From: Escallonia rubra
Taxonomy: Eukaryota; Streptophyta; Magnoliopsida; Escalloniales; Escalloniaceae
DNA length: 64,000 nt
NCBI GenBank assembly: GCA_033065855.1
Contig: JAVXUO010000350.1
Span: 44,995-108,994 of the forward strand
Direction of reading: 5' to 3'
Shown: piece after piece, positions 25,987 through 38,990 of the stretch
Position numbering within the stretch: the first letter of the stretch is position 1
Layout: every line of letters begins with the position of its first letter
The notes under the pieces: generated by a model
The model's input: the letters and a program-made list of their open reading frames with translations, nothing else
Told to the model about the DNA's origin: nothing
Database searches by the model: none
Made by a program: the position numbers and the translations under genes

Positions 25987-28900
25987 TGAGATAACATATT
26001 GTCTTTATCAAATTATTTGAGGGAGGGACAACTAAAATTATCATGTAACTAACCACACTTTGTGTCCGAATTTACTGTCAGAGACTTTGATTTTGCACTC
26101 TCGATGAGTATAAGTGTACAAGTTAGACCTCAGTCACCAAACTATGTGGATAAAAATTAAAACATGTACAAGTTCTTGGTTCAAATAGTCAAGGTCGTCT
26201 ATCATGTAAATCTTAAAGTTTTAAGACATAAAGGGAGAATCCTGTTAAGAAATTAACAAAAGTTGCTCCCATCGTTTTCAATACTTACTCAGCACACCTC
26301 CAAGCAACTTTGGTAGTGGCAAGACAGGAATCAAAGCATCCTTGTCACTTCCAATGAGATTGGATTGGAAACTCCTCTTAGATGCGAGCCAAGATAGGTA
26401 AACATTTCAAGACAGGCTCCGATCATTTTCTTTTTTGATGAATGGCAAAAACATTTCATCACTAAAAAAAATTTGTAAAGCCGTCCCGGTTGTTTGGCCA
26501 TTAGCATATTTGTTTGTGTGCATAAACGTTTTTGGTCAGCTTTGGTCCATTTTCTTAATACTAGTTGTGATGCACGTGCGTTGCACGTGATTAGTTTCAA
26601 AAGCTGTTTCGAGACCAATGAGATAACATATTGTCTTTATCAAATTATTTGAGGGAGGGACAACTAAAATTATCATGTAACTAACCACACTTTGTGTCCG
26701 AATTTACTGTCAGAGACTTTGATTTTGCACTCTCGATGAGTATAAGTGTACAAGTTAGACCTCAGTCACCAAACTATGTGGATAAAAATTAAAACATGTA
26801 CAAGTTCTTGGTTCAAATAGTCAATGTCGTCTATCATGTAAATCTTAAAGTTTTAAGACATAAAGGGAGAATCCTGTTAAGAAATTAACAAAAGTTGCTC
26901 CCATCGTTTTCAATACTTACTCAGCACACCTCCAAGCAACTTTGGTAGTGGCAAGACAGGAATCAAAGCATCCTTGTCACTTCCAATGAGATTGGATTGG
27001 AAACTCCTCTTAGATGCGAGCCAAGATAGGTAAACATTTCAAGACAGGCTCCGATCGTTTTCTTTTTTGATGAATGGCAAAAACATTTCATCACTAAAAA
27101 AAATTTGTAAAGCCGTCCCGGTTTTTTGGCCATTAGCATATTTGTTTGTGTGCATAAACGTTTTTGGTCAGCTTTGGTCCATTTTCTTAATACTAGTTGT
27201 GATGCACGTGCGTTGCACGTGATTAGTTTCAAAAGCTGTTTCGAGACCAATGAGATAACATATTGTCTTTATCAAATTATTTGAGGGAGGGACAACTAAA
27301 ATTATCATGTAACTAACCACACTTTGTGTCCGAATTTACTGTCAGAGACTTTGATTTTGCACTCTCGATGAGTATAAGTGTACAAGTTAGACCTCAGTCA
27401 CCAAACTATGTGGATAAAAATTAAAACATGTACAAGTTCTTGGTTCAAATAGTCAAGGTCGTGTATCATGTAAATCTTAAAGTTTTAAGACATAAAGGGA
27501 GAATCCTGTTAAGAAATTAACAAAAGTTGCTCCCATCGTTTTCAATACTTACTCAGCACACCTCCAAGCAACTTTGGTAGTGGCAAGACAGGAATCAAAG
27601 CATCCTTGTCACTTCCAATGAGATTGGATTGGAAACTCCTCTTAGATGCGAGCCAAGATAGGTAAACATTTCAAGACAGGCTCCGATCGTTTTCTTTTTT
27701 GATGAATGGCAAAAACATTTCATCACTAAAAAAAATTTGTAAAGCCGTCCCGGTTGTTTGGCCATTAGCATATTTGTTTGTGTGCATAAACGTTTTTGGT
27801 CAGCTTTGGTCCATTTTCTTAATACTAGTTGTGATGCACGTGCGTTGCACGTGATTAGTTTCAAAAGCTGTTTCGAGACCAATGAGATAACATATTGTCT
27901 TTATCAAATTATTTGAGGGAGGGACAACTAAAATTATCATGTAACTAACCACACTTTGTGTCCGAATTTACTGTCAGAGACTTTGATTTTGCACTCTCGA
28001 TGAGTATAAGTGTACAAGTTAGACCTCAGTCACCAAACTATGTGGATAAAAATTAAAACATGTACAAGTTCTTGGTTCAAATAGTCAAGGTCGTCTATCA
28101 TGTAAATCTTAAAGTTTTAAGACATAAAGGGAGAATCCTGTTAAGAAATTAACAAAAGTTGCTCCCATCGTTTTCAATACTTACTCAGCACACCTCCAAG
28201 CAACTTTGGTAGTGGCAAGACAGGAATCAAAGCATCCTTGTCACTTCCAATGAGATTGGATTGGAAACTCCTCTTAGATGCGAGCCAAGATAGGTAAACA
28301 TTTCAAGACAGGCTCCGATCGTTTTCTTTTTTGATGAATGGCAAAAACATTTCATCACTAAAAAAAATTTGTAAAGCCGTCCCGGTTGTTTGGCCATTAG
28401 CATATTTGTTTGTGTGCATAAACGTTTTTGGTCAGCTTTGGTCCATTTTCTTAATACTAGTTGTGATGCACGTGCGTTGCACGTGATTAGTTTCAAAAGC
28501 TGTTTCGAGACCAATGAGATAACATATTGTCTTTATCAAATTATTTGAGGGAGGGACAACTAAAATTATCATGTAACTAACCACACTTTGTGTCCGAATT
28601 TACTGTCAGAGACTTTGATTTTGCACTCTCGATGAGTATAAGTGTACAAGTTAGACCTCAGTCACCAAACTATGTGGATAAAAATTAAAACATGTACAAG
28701 TTCTTGGTTCAAATAGTCAAGGTCGTCTATCATGTAAATCTTAAAGTTTTAAGACATAAAGGGAGAATCCTGTTAAGAAATTAACAAAAGTTGCTCCCAT
28801 CGTTTTCAATACTTACTCAGCACACCTCCAAGCAACTTTGGTAGTGGCAAGACAGGAATCAAAGCATCCTTGTCACTTCCAATGAGATTGGATTGGAAAC

Positions 28901-31900
28901 TCCTCTTAGATGCGAGCCAAGATAGGTAAACATTTCAAGACAGGCTCCGATCGTTTTCTTTTTTGATGAATGGCAAAAACATTTCATCACTAAAAAAAAT
29001 TTGTAAAGCCGTCCCGGTTGTTTGGCCATTAGCATATTTGTTTGTGTGCATAAACGTTTTTGGTCAGCTTTGGTCCATTTTCTTAATACTAGTTGTGATG
29101 CACGTGCGTTGCACGTGATTAGTTTCAAAAGCTGTTTCGAGACCAATGAGATAACATATTGTCTTTATCAAATTATTTGAGGGAGGGACAACTAAAATTA
29201 TCATGTAACTAACCACACTTTGTGTCCGAATTTACTGTCAGAGACTTTGATTTTGCACTCTCGATGAGTATAAGTGTACAAGTTAGACCTCAGTCACCAA
29301 ACTATGTGGATAAAAATTAAAACATGTACAAGTTCTTGGTTCAAATAGTCAAGGTCGTGTATCATGTAAATCTTAAAGTTTTAAGACATAAAGGGAGAAT
29401 CCTGTTAAGAAATTAACAAAAGTTGCTCCCATCGTTTTCAATACTTACTCAGCACACCTCCAAGCAACTTTGGTAGTGGCAAGACAGGAATCAAAGCATC
29501 CTTGTCACTTCCAATGAGATTGGATTGGAAACTCCTCTTAGATGCGAGCCAAGATAGGTAAACATTTCAAGACAGGCTCCGATCGTTTTCTTTTTTGATG
29601 AATGGCAAAAACATTTCATCACTAAAAAAAATTTGTAAAGCCGTCCCGGTTGTTTGGCCATTAGCATATTTGTTTGTGTGCATAAACGTTTTTGGTCAGC
29701 TTTGGTCCATTTTCTTAATACTAGTTGTGATGCACGTGCGTTGCACGTGATTAGTTTCAAAAGCTGTTTCGAGACCAATGAGATAACATATTGTCTTTAT
29801 CAAATTATTTGAGGGAGGGACAACTAAAATTATCATGTAACTAACCACACTTTGTGTCCGAATTTACTGTCAGAGACTTTGATTTTGCACTCTCGATGAG
29901 TATAAGTGTACAAGTTAGACCTCAGTCACCAAACTATGTGGATAAAAATTAAAACATGTACAAGTTCTTGGTTCAAATAGTCAAGGTCGTGTATCATGTA
30001 AATCTTAAAGTTTTAATACATAAAGGGAGAATCCTGTTAAGAAATTAACAAAAGTTGCTCCCATCGTTTTCAATACTTACTCAGCACACCTCCAAGCAAC
30101 TTTGGTAGTGGCAAGACAGGAATCAAAGCATCCTTGTCACTTCCAATGAGATTGGATTGGAAACTCCTCTTAGATGCGAGCCAAGATAGGTAAACATTTC
30201 AAGACAGGCTCCGATCGTTTTCTTTTTTGATGAATGGCAAAAACATTTCATCACTAAAAAAAATTTGTAAAGCCGTCCCGGTTGTTTGGCCATTAGCATA
30301 TTTGTTTGTGTGCATAAACGTTTTTGGTCAGCTTTGGTCCATTTTCTTAATACTAGTTGTGATGCACGTGCGTTGCACGTGATTAGTTTCAAAAGCTGTT
30401 TCGAGACCAATGAGATAACATATTGTCTTTATCAAATTATTTGAGGGAGGGACAACTAAAATTATCATGTAACTAACCACACTTTGTGTCCGAATTTACT
30501 GTCAGAGACTTTGATTTTGCACTCTCGATGAGTATAAGTGTACAAGTTAGACCTCAGTCACCAAACTATGTGGATAAAAATTAAAACATGTACAAGTTCT
30601 TGGTTCAAATAGTCAAGGTCGTGTATCATGTAAATCTTAAAGTTTTAAGACATAAAGGGAGAATCCTGTTAAGAAATTAACAAAAGTTGCTCCCATCGTT
30701 TTCAATACTTACTCAGCACACCTCCAAGCAACTTTGGTAGTGGCAAGACAGGAATCAAAGCATCCTTGTCACTTCCAATGAGATTGGATTGGAAACTCCT
30801 CTTAGATGCGAGCCAAGATAGGTAAACATTTCAAGACAGGCTCCGATCATTTTCTTTTTTGATGAATGGCAAAAACATTTCATCACTAAAAAAAATTTGT
30901 AAAGCCGTCCCGGTTGTTTGGCCATTAGCATATTTGTTTGTGTGCATAAACGTTTTTGGTCAGCTTTGGTCCATTTTCTTAATACTAGTTGTGATGCACG
31001 TGCGTTGCACGTGATTAGTTTCAAAAGCTGTTTCGAGACCAATGAGATAACATATTGTCTTTATCAAATTATTTGAGGGAGGGACAACTAAAATTATCAT
31101 GTAACTAACCACACTTTGTGTCCGAATTTACTGTCAGAGACTTTGATTTTGCACTCTCGATGAGTATAAGTGTACAAGTTAGACCTCAGTCACCAAACTA
31201 TGTGGATAAAAATTAAAACATGTACAAGTTCTTGGTTCAAATAGTCAATGTCGTCTATCATGTAAATCTTAAAGTTTTAAGACATAAAGGGAGAATCCTG
31301 TTAAGAAATTAACAAAAGTTGCTCCCATCGTTTTCAATACTTACTCAGCACACCTCCAAGCAACTTTGGTAGTGGCAAGACAGGAATCAAAGCATCCTTG
31401 TCACTTCCAATGAGATTGGATTGGAAACTCCTCTTAGATGCGAGCCAAGATAGGTAAACATTTCAAGACAGGCTCCGATCGTTTTCTTTTTTGATGAATG
31501 GCAAAAACATTTCATCACTAAAAAAAATTTGTAAAGCCGTCCCGGTTGTTTGGCCATTAGCATATTTGTTTGTGTGCATAAACGTTTTTGGTCAGCTTTG
31601 GTCCATTTTCTTAATACTAGTTGTGATGCACGTGCGTTGCACGTGATTAGTTTCAAAAGCTGTTTCGAGACCAATGAGATAACATATTGTCTTTATCAAA
31701 TTATTTGAGGGAGGGACAACTAAAATTATCATGTAACTAACCACACTTTGTGTCCGAATTTACTGTCAGAGACTTTGATTTTGCACTCTCGATGAGTATA
31801 AGTGTACAAGTTAGACCTCAGTCACCAAACTATGTGGATAAAAATTAAAACATGTACAAGTTCTTGGTTCAAATAGTCAAGGTCGTGTATCATGTAAATC

Positions 31901-33570
31901 TTAAAGTTTTAATACATAAAGGGAGAATCCTGTTAAGAAATTAACAAAAGTTGCTCCCATCGTTTTCAATACTTACTCAGCACACCTCCAAGCAACTTTG
32001 GTAGTGGCAAGACAGGAATCAAAGCATCCTTGTCACTTCCAATGAGATTGGATTGGAAACTCCTCTTAGATGCGAGCCAAGATAGGTAAACATTTCAAGA
32101 CAGGCTCCGATCGTTTTCTTTTTTGATGAATGGCAAAAACATTTCATCACTAAAAAAAATTTGTAAAGCCGTCCCGGTTGTTTGGCCATTAGCATATTTG
32201 TTTGTGTGCATAAACGTTTTTGGTCAGCTTTGGTCCATTTTCTTAATACTAGTTGTGATGCACGTGCGTTGCACGTGATTAGTTTCAAAAGCTGTTTCGA
32301 GACCAATGAGATAACATATTGTCTTTATCAAATTATTTGAGGGAGGGACAACTAAAATTATCATGTAACTAACCACACTTTGTGTCCGAATTTACTGTCA
32401 GAGACTTTGATTTTGCACTCTCGATGAGTATAAGTGTACAAGTTAGACCTCAGTCACCAAACTATGTGGATAAAAATTAAAACATGTACAAGTTCTTGGT
32501 TCAAATAGTCAAGGTCGTCTATCATGTAAATCTTAAAGTTTTAAGACATAAAGGGAGAATCCTGTTAAGAAATTAACAAAAGTTGCTCCCATCGTTTTCA
32601 ATACTTACTCAGCACACCTCCAAGCAACTTTGGTAGTGGCAAGACAGGAATCAAAGCATCCTTGTCACTTCCAATGAGATTGGATTGGAAACTCCTCTTA
32701 GATGCGAGCCAAGATAGGTAAACATTTCAAGACAGGCTCCGATCGTTTTCTTTTTTGATGAATGGCAAAAACATTTCATCACTAAAAAAAATTTGTAAAG
32801 CCGTCCCGGTTGTTTGGCCATTAGCATATTTGTTTGTGTGCATAAACGTTTTTGGTCAGCTTTGGTCCATTTTCTTAATACTAGTTGTGATGCACGTGCG
32901 TTGCACGTGATTAGTTTCAAAAGCTGTTTCGAGACCAATGAGATAACATATTGTCTTTATCAAATTATTTGAGGGAGGGACAACTAAAATTATCATGTAA
33001 CTAACCACACTTTGTGTCCGAATTTACTGTCAGAGACTTTGATTTTGCACTCTCGATGAGTATAAGTGTACAAGTTAGACCTCAGTCACCAAACTATGTG
33101 GATAAAAATTAAAACATGTACAAGTTCTTGGTTCAAATAGTCAATGTCGTCTATCATGTAAATCTTAAAGTTTTAAGACATAAAGGGAGAATCCTGTTAA
33201 GAAATTAACAAAAGTTGCTCCCATCGTTTTCAATACTTACTCAGCACACCTCCAAGCAACTTTGGTAGTGGCAAGACAGGAATCAAAGCATCCTTGTCAC
33301 TTCCAATGAGATTGGATTGGAAACTCCTCTTAGATGCGAGCCAAGATAGGTAAACATTTCAAGACAGGCTCCGATCGTTTTCTTTTTTGATGAATGGCAA
33401 AAACATTTCATCACTAAAAAAAATTTGTAAAGCCGTCCCGGTTTTTTGGCCATTAGCATATTTGTTTGTGTGCATAAACGTTTTTGGTCAGCTTTGGTCC
33501 ATTTTCTTAATACTAGTTGTGATGCACGTGCGTTGCACGTGATTAGTTTCAAAAGCTGTTTCGAGACCAA
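25987..33570 (+). repeat. Mixed zone of the array: core units with patches of edge variants
   Basis: Most units match the core. Units with landmarks 26618 and 31042 carry the type-b 'gatcatttt' state. 'tcaatgtcg' recurs near 26821, 31247 and 33141. 'cggttttttggcc' occurs in units 27250 and 33570. 'aatacataaa' recurs near 30014, 31910 and 33806. The b-c-a order is kept where these variants cluster, but the type-a 2-base deletion and type-b 'aaatttgctccc' are absent, as expected from partial conversion towards the core sequence. Confidence 0.8.
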
Positions 33571-36509
33571 TGAGATAACATATTGTCTTTATCAAATTAT
33601 TTGAGGGAGGGACAACTAAAATTATCATGTAACTAACCACACTTTGTGTCCGAATTTACTGTCAGAGACTTTGATTTTGCACTCTCGATGAGTATAAGTG
33701 TACAAGTTAGACCTCAGTCACCAAACTATGTGGATAAAAATTAAAACATGTACAAGTTCTTGGTTCAAATAGTCAAGGTCGTGTATCATGTAAATCTTAA
33801 AGTTTTAATACATAAAGGGAGAATCCTGTTAAGAAATTAACAAAAGTTGCTCCCATCGTTTTCAATACTTACTCAGCACACCTCCAAGCAACTTTGGTAG
33901 TGGCAAGACAGGAATCAAAGCATCCTTGTCACTTCCAGAGATTGGATTGGAAACTCCTCTTAGATGCGAGCCAAGATAGGTAAACATTTCAAGACAGGCT
34001 CCGATCGTTTTCTTTTTTGATGAATAGCAAAAACATTTCATCACTAAAAAAAATTTGTAAAGCCGTCCCGGTTGTTTGGCCATTAGCATATTTGTTTGTG
34101 TGCATAAACGTTTTTGGTCAGCTTTGGTCCATTTTCTTAATACTAGTTGTGATGCACGTGCGTTGCACGTGATTAGTTTCAAAAGCTGTTTCGAGACCAA
34201 TGAGATAACATATTGTCTTTATCAAATTATTTGAGGGAGGGACAACTAAAATTATCATGTAAATAAACAAATTGTGTCAGAAATTACTGTCAGAGACTTT
34301 GATTTTGCACTCTCGATGAGTATAAGTGTACAAGTTAGACCTCAGTCACCAAACTATGTGGATAAAAATTAAAACATGTACAAGTTCTTGGTTCAAATAG
34401 TCAAGGTCGTCTATCATGTAAATCTTAAAGTTTTAAGACATAAAGGGAGAATCCTGTTAAGAAATTAACAAAATTTGCTCCCATCGTTTTCAATACTTAC
34501 TCAGCACACCTCCAAGCAACTTTGGTAGTGGCAAGACAGGAATCAAAGCATCCTTGTCACTTCCAATGAGATTGGATTGGAAACTCCTCTTAGATGCGAG
34601 CCAAGATAGGTAAACATTTCAAGACAGGCTCCGATCATTTTCTTTTTTGATGAATGGCAAAAACATTTCATCACTAAAAAAAATTTGTAAAGCCGTCCCG
34701 GTTGTTTGGCCATTAGCATATTTGTTTGTGTGCATAAACGTTTTTGGTCAGCTTTGGTCCATTTTCTTAATACTAGTTGTGATGCACGTGCGTTGCACGT
34801 GATTAGTTTCAAAAGCTGTTTCGAGACCAATGAGATAACATATTGTCTTTATCAAATTATTTGAGGGAGGGACAACTAAAATTATCATGTAACTAACCAC
34901 ACTTTGTGTCCGAATTTACTGTCAGAGACTTTGATTTTGCACTCTCGATGAGTATAAGTGTACAAGTTAGACCTCAGTCACCAAACTATGTGGATAAAAA
35001 TTAAAACATGTACAAGTTCTTGGTTCAAATAGTCAATGTCGTCTATCATGTAAATCTTAAAGTTTTAAGACATAAAGGGAGAATCCTGTTAAGAAATTAA
35101 CAAAAGTTGCTCCCATCGTTTTCAATACTTACTCAGCACACCTCCAAGCAACTTTGGTAGTGGCAAGACAGGAATCAAAGCATCCTTGTCACTTCCAATG
35201 AGATTGGATTGGAAACTCCTCTTAGATGCGAGCCAAGATAGGTAAACATTTCAAGACAGGCTCCGATCGTTTTCTTTTTTGATGAATGGCAAAAACATTT
35301 CATCACTAAAAAAAATTTGTAAAGCCGTCCCGGTTTTTTTGGCCATTAGCATATTTGTTTGTGTGCATAAACGTTTTTGGTCAGCTTTGGTCCATTTTCT
35401 TAATACTAGTTGTGATGCACGTGCGTTGCACGTGATTAGTTTCAAAAGCTGTTTCGAGACCAATGAGATAACATATTGTCTTTATCAAATTATTTGAGGG
35501 AGGGACAACTAAAATTATCATGTAACTAACCACACTTTGTGTCCGAATTTACTGTCAGAGACTTTGATTTTGCACTCTCGATGAGTATAAGTGTACAAGT
35601 TAGACCTCAGTCACCAAACTATGTGGATAAAAATTAAAACATGTACAAGTTCTTGGTTCAAATAGTCAAGGTCGTGTATCATGTAAATCTTAAAGTTTTA
35701 ATACATAAAGGGAGAATCCTGTTAAGAAATTAACAAAAGTTGCTCCCATCGTTTTCAATACTTACTCAGCACACCTCCAAGCAACTTTGGTAGTGGCAAG
35801 ACAGGAATCAAAGCATCCTTGTCACTTCCAGAGATTGGATTGGAAACTCCTCTTAGATGCGAGCCAAGATAGGTAAACATTTCAAGACAGGCTCCGATCG
35901 TTTTCTTTTTTGATGAATAGCAAAAACATTTCATCACTAAAAAAAATTTGTAAAGCCGTCCCGGTTGTTTGGCCATTAGCATATTTGTTTGTGTGCATAA
36001 ACGTTTTTGGTCAGCTTTGGTCCATTTTCTTAATACTAGTTGTGATGCACGTGCGTTGCACGTGATTAGTTTCAAAAGCTGTTTCGAGACCAATGAGATA
36101 ACATATTGTCTTTATCAAATTATTTGAGGGAGGGACAACTAAAATTATCATGTAAATAAACAAATTGTGTCTGAAATTACTGTCAGAGACTTTGATTTTG
36201 CACTCTCGATGAGTATAAGTGTACAAGTTAGACCTCAGTCACCAAACTATGTGGATAAAAATTAAAACATGTACAAGTTCTTGGTTCAAATAGTCAAGGT
36301 CGTCTATCATGTAAATCTTAAAGTTTTAAGACATAAAGGGAGAATCCTGTTAAGAAATTAACAAAATTTGCTCCCATCGTTTTCAATACTTACTCAGCAC
36401 ACCTCCAAGCAACTTTGGTAGTGGCAAGACAGGAATCAAAGCATCCTTGTCACTTCCAATGAGATTGGATTGGAAACTCCTCTTAGATGCGAGCCAAGAT
36501 TGGTAAACA
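33571..36509 (+). repeat. Right edge of the array: same three-unit higher-order repeat, ending in a partial unit
   Basis: Landmarks 34200 (type a), 34830 (type b), 35463 (type c) and 36093 (type a), followed by a partial type-b unit, reproduce the left-edge order with the same diagnostic indels. The 34200 and 36093 units are 1893 bases apart. They share a private change ('gaatagcaaa' for 'gaatggcaaa') absent from the left edge. The array stops at 'gccaagattggtaaaca', where single-copy DNA begins. Confidence 0.9.
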
Positions 36510-36930
36510 AAGCATTATCCTCCGAGCAAAAACTTTCAAATGACGAAAGCATGAAAGCATATAGATCTCAATTCTAGCATGACTGTTTCACTGAGAGCGC
36601 ACATTCAACTGCTAACAGGTCAATTTCTATAACAAAATTACGCACACTAAAAGCCAAAAGTAATTAGTCTTAAAGGTATTATTTTGATAGTGGTAATTTA
36701 GCATTTTATACCGGTGAGCCTAGCGTATCGATCCTTCTGATAAGTACGGCTGAACTATATTGGCACCATTTTTCCTTTCCTTCTTTGTTTTGAATTGTCC
36801 TTTTTAAAGACCAGACCAGCAGCAACAGCAAGACTCATTTCGAAAAAAGTATTTTCATGATAACTTTCAACAAGGAAAAATTCTACTTAATTTTCCTCTT
36901 GTGTTGAGCCACTTTTCTTAATTCTTGAAG

Positions 36931-37046
36931 CTATGGTCTCGGGTTGTCTAAGGCACCTCTCAAAATTTCGGCACCAATTGCAAGATCCTCGATTCTTTTC
37001 AACCCCATCATTGCCAAATGTAGCAGTGAATCACAAGGTGTAGATG
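36931..37046 (-). pseudogene. Possible terminal coding exon of an unidentified minus-strand gene
   Basis: On the minus strand an acceptor-like TTGCAG precedes about 38 open codons ending in TAG at 36931-36933. The translation is balanced rather than low-complexity, with a Leu- and Ala-rich helical stretch (…LLHLAMMGLKRIEDLA…). I do not recognise the family. The upstream exon pieces are very short, so this may be a decayed gene or coincidence. Confidence 0.2.
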
Positions 37047-38902
37047 CTGCAACATTCCAATAATCTTGAATGAAATAATATATCTTAAATAGTTTGACAT
37101 TATACTACATCAAGTGAGAGCGAATTATAATCAAACCAAACTTCACTTAAAAACAAGAATATCGAAATATCGAAAACCAGCTAGCAATTAAATTTTAAAT
37201 CTATGATCAGAATGTACATTGCATATGCACCAAATTAGATCCATTTAAAATAAAAAAGAATAGGGTCCGGTGGTACCCGATTTTGAAACATGTAAAAATG
37301 ATCTAGAGATATGGTGCCACATAGTTTCTAAAGGTAGATGTGAACTATGGTACTTTTCAATGTATAAGATAATCAGATTGCTCTAGGTACTCGAAAATAT
37401 GCCTCTTCCAGTTTAATTTTCATTTTTACCAACATTTTAAAGCCTTTTTCACCTTTTTTAGTTCTCAGTTGTTCTCCCAATTGATCAGCTTTCTAAATAT
37501 ACGAGCTTCAAGCTGCATACTCAGCCATATATAGGAGCAACTTGGAGAAGAGAAAGCTAAGTGGTTTTCTGCAGGATTTTTTTGCAGAAATAGAGCAGGT
37601 AATGGAATTGAGCGAGTAAGCAAGATATAGAAAGTAACCAGCTAATCGTACTGTACATAAAGCCTTAGAGCTTAGGTTAGAAGAGCAAAAGGCCCGCTGG
37701 CAAGGTGCCTGGCAGGAGATAAACCAAAAAAATAGGCTACAAGGGGGAAATAATTATAATTTTTAGGTTCAGATTAGTAATCCATGTGTAGTACTATGGT
37801 AGGAAGATGAGTACCCTTAATTTCTACATAGCATATGCAGGGCAGAGTGCTTAGTTTCACTAAAATCCAAGAAGACTGAAACCACTTCGCATATCATAAA
37901 GAAACTGCTAATCCAAAGGTCCAAATCATCCATTAGAGAGAATTCCCCTTCTTTTCACACTATATGGTTGTTCAGAGCAAACCTTGCAGTGGCTATGTAT
38001 CTCCCAACAATGGCTGTAATTAAAAGAACAACACAAATCAAGGTATGGACAAAAGATCCCAACTGCATGTATTTTAATATGGAAGGGAAAAAATGACCCT
38101 TTTTCTGGTTGTTTGGACCAAAATTTGCACCCAAAAAAAAACCTATCTATATGCCAATAATTTCTTTAACACATAAAATAACAGAAACAAGATTATGAAC
38201 AAAAAAGGCGTAAGGAAGAACACCAATAATCTATGGCTCCATATTTCAACTTCATAAGAATGCTGTCCAGAATATTCAAATTACTAAATTTTTGCACATC
38301 TTATATGTAAAATTGATTTTGGATAGGGAATTGATTTGCGTGGGCACAAAGTTGGGTCTGGACAAAAATTAAAAAGAAATCAAAAAGCACAATGCAGTTT
38401 TGGGAAGACTGAGTTGTCAACAGTCTAAAAACAGTTGTAGTTTCCTAAACCGGAAGATTAAGGTCGCTCACCTAAACTTGCCAACTCGGTGAGCACATCG
38501 TTTTCATTCCCTACTACAACATCACCTCTTTAGCGGCATTTTTAGCCTACGAAATTCACATCAGAATAGGAATTTTGCCAAACAGCTAAATACATCTTTT
38601 TATGTCTATCCTCAAAACCAGGACTAATGAGCAATATCCTTTGCAAGCACTAGGTAAGACAGTTCGGAAATGGTTCCTAAATCCTCTTTAACCTAACATA
38701 TCCTACGTACCAATAATAATTAGTAAATCCCTTGTATTGTGTCCACCCAAGGCATAACCGGAACCACAGAAACAGATGATGTATATATATAGATAGACAG
38801 AAAGGCTCAGAGAGGAGACTTTCCAAGATAATCAAGGAGAACTTGTCCACCCACGGCCGAGAAAAAGAAACCACCTTCTATTTCTGTGTCTTTGTGTGAT
38901 TT

Positions 38903-38990
38903 TTGTTGGTAGTAGTGGTGTCGGTGGTGGTGGTGATGGTAGCAGTAGTAGTGCCGGTGGTGGTAGTAAAAGTGGTGTGGCGGTAGCGGC
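38903..38990. repeat. Degenerate GGT/AGT trinucleotide tract
   Basis: The plus strand is dominated by ggt, agt and gtg triplets (minus strand ACC/ACT). The open frames here on the minus strand (His/Tyr- or Pro/Leu-rich) are by-products of this simple repeat. Confidence 0.75.

Larger units (their letters stand above)
4061..36509 (+). repeat. 32.4-kb satellite-like tandem array, 632-bp unit, about 51.3 copies
   Basis: A fixed landmark (the final A of 'gagaccaa') recurs at 4501, 5131, 5764, 6394, 7024, 7657, 8289, 8921, 9554, 10186 and then every 632 bases to 33570, followed by 34200, 34830, 35463 and 36093. That gives 51 landmarks at a mean spacing of about 631.8. All copies lie head-to-tail. 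The array opens at 'ttggttcaaatag' (about 4061) and stops at 'tggtaaaca' (about 36509), so it starts and ends at different points of the unit. Copies differ by a handful of substitutions and 1-2 base indels. No coding function is likely: the recurrent 95-codon minus-strand frame starts at TTG, not ATG, and is disrupted by the indels. Exact copy number depends on the assembly. Confidence 0.97.

Noticed and set aside
4163..36226. About 50 repeated minus-strand open frames of 70-112 codons in the array
   Set aside because: They start at TTG, vary in length through 1-2 base indels among units and span a Helitron-like hairpin. They are by-products of the satellite, not a gene family.
4061..36509. 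CRISPR-like array
   Set aside because: The whole 632-bp unit repeats; there are no short repeats alternating with unique spacers, and the DNA is plant.
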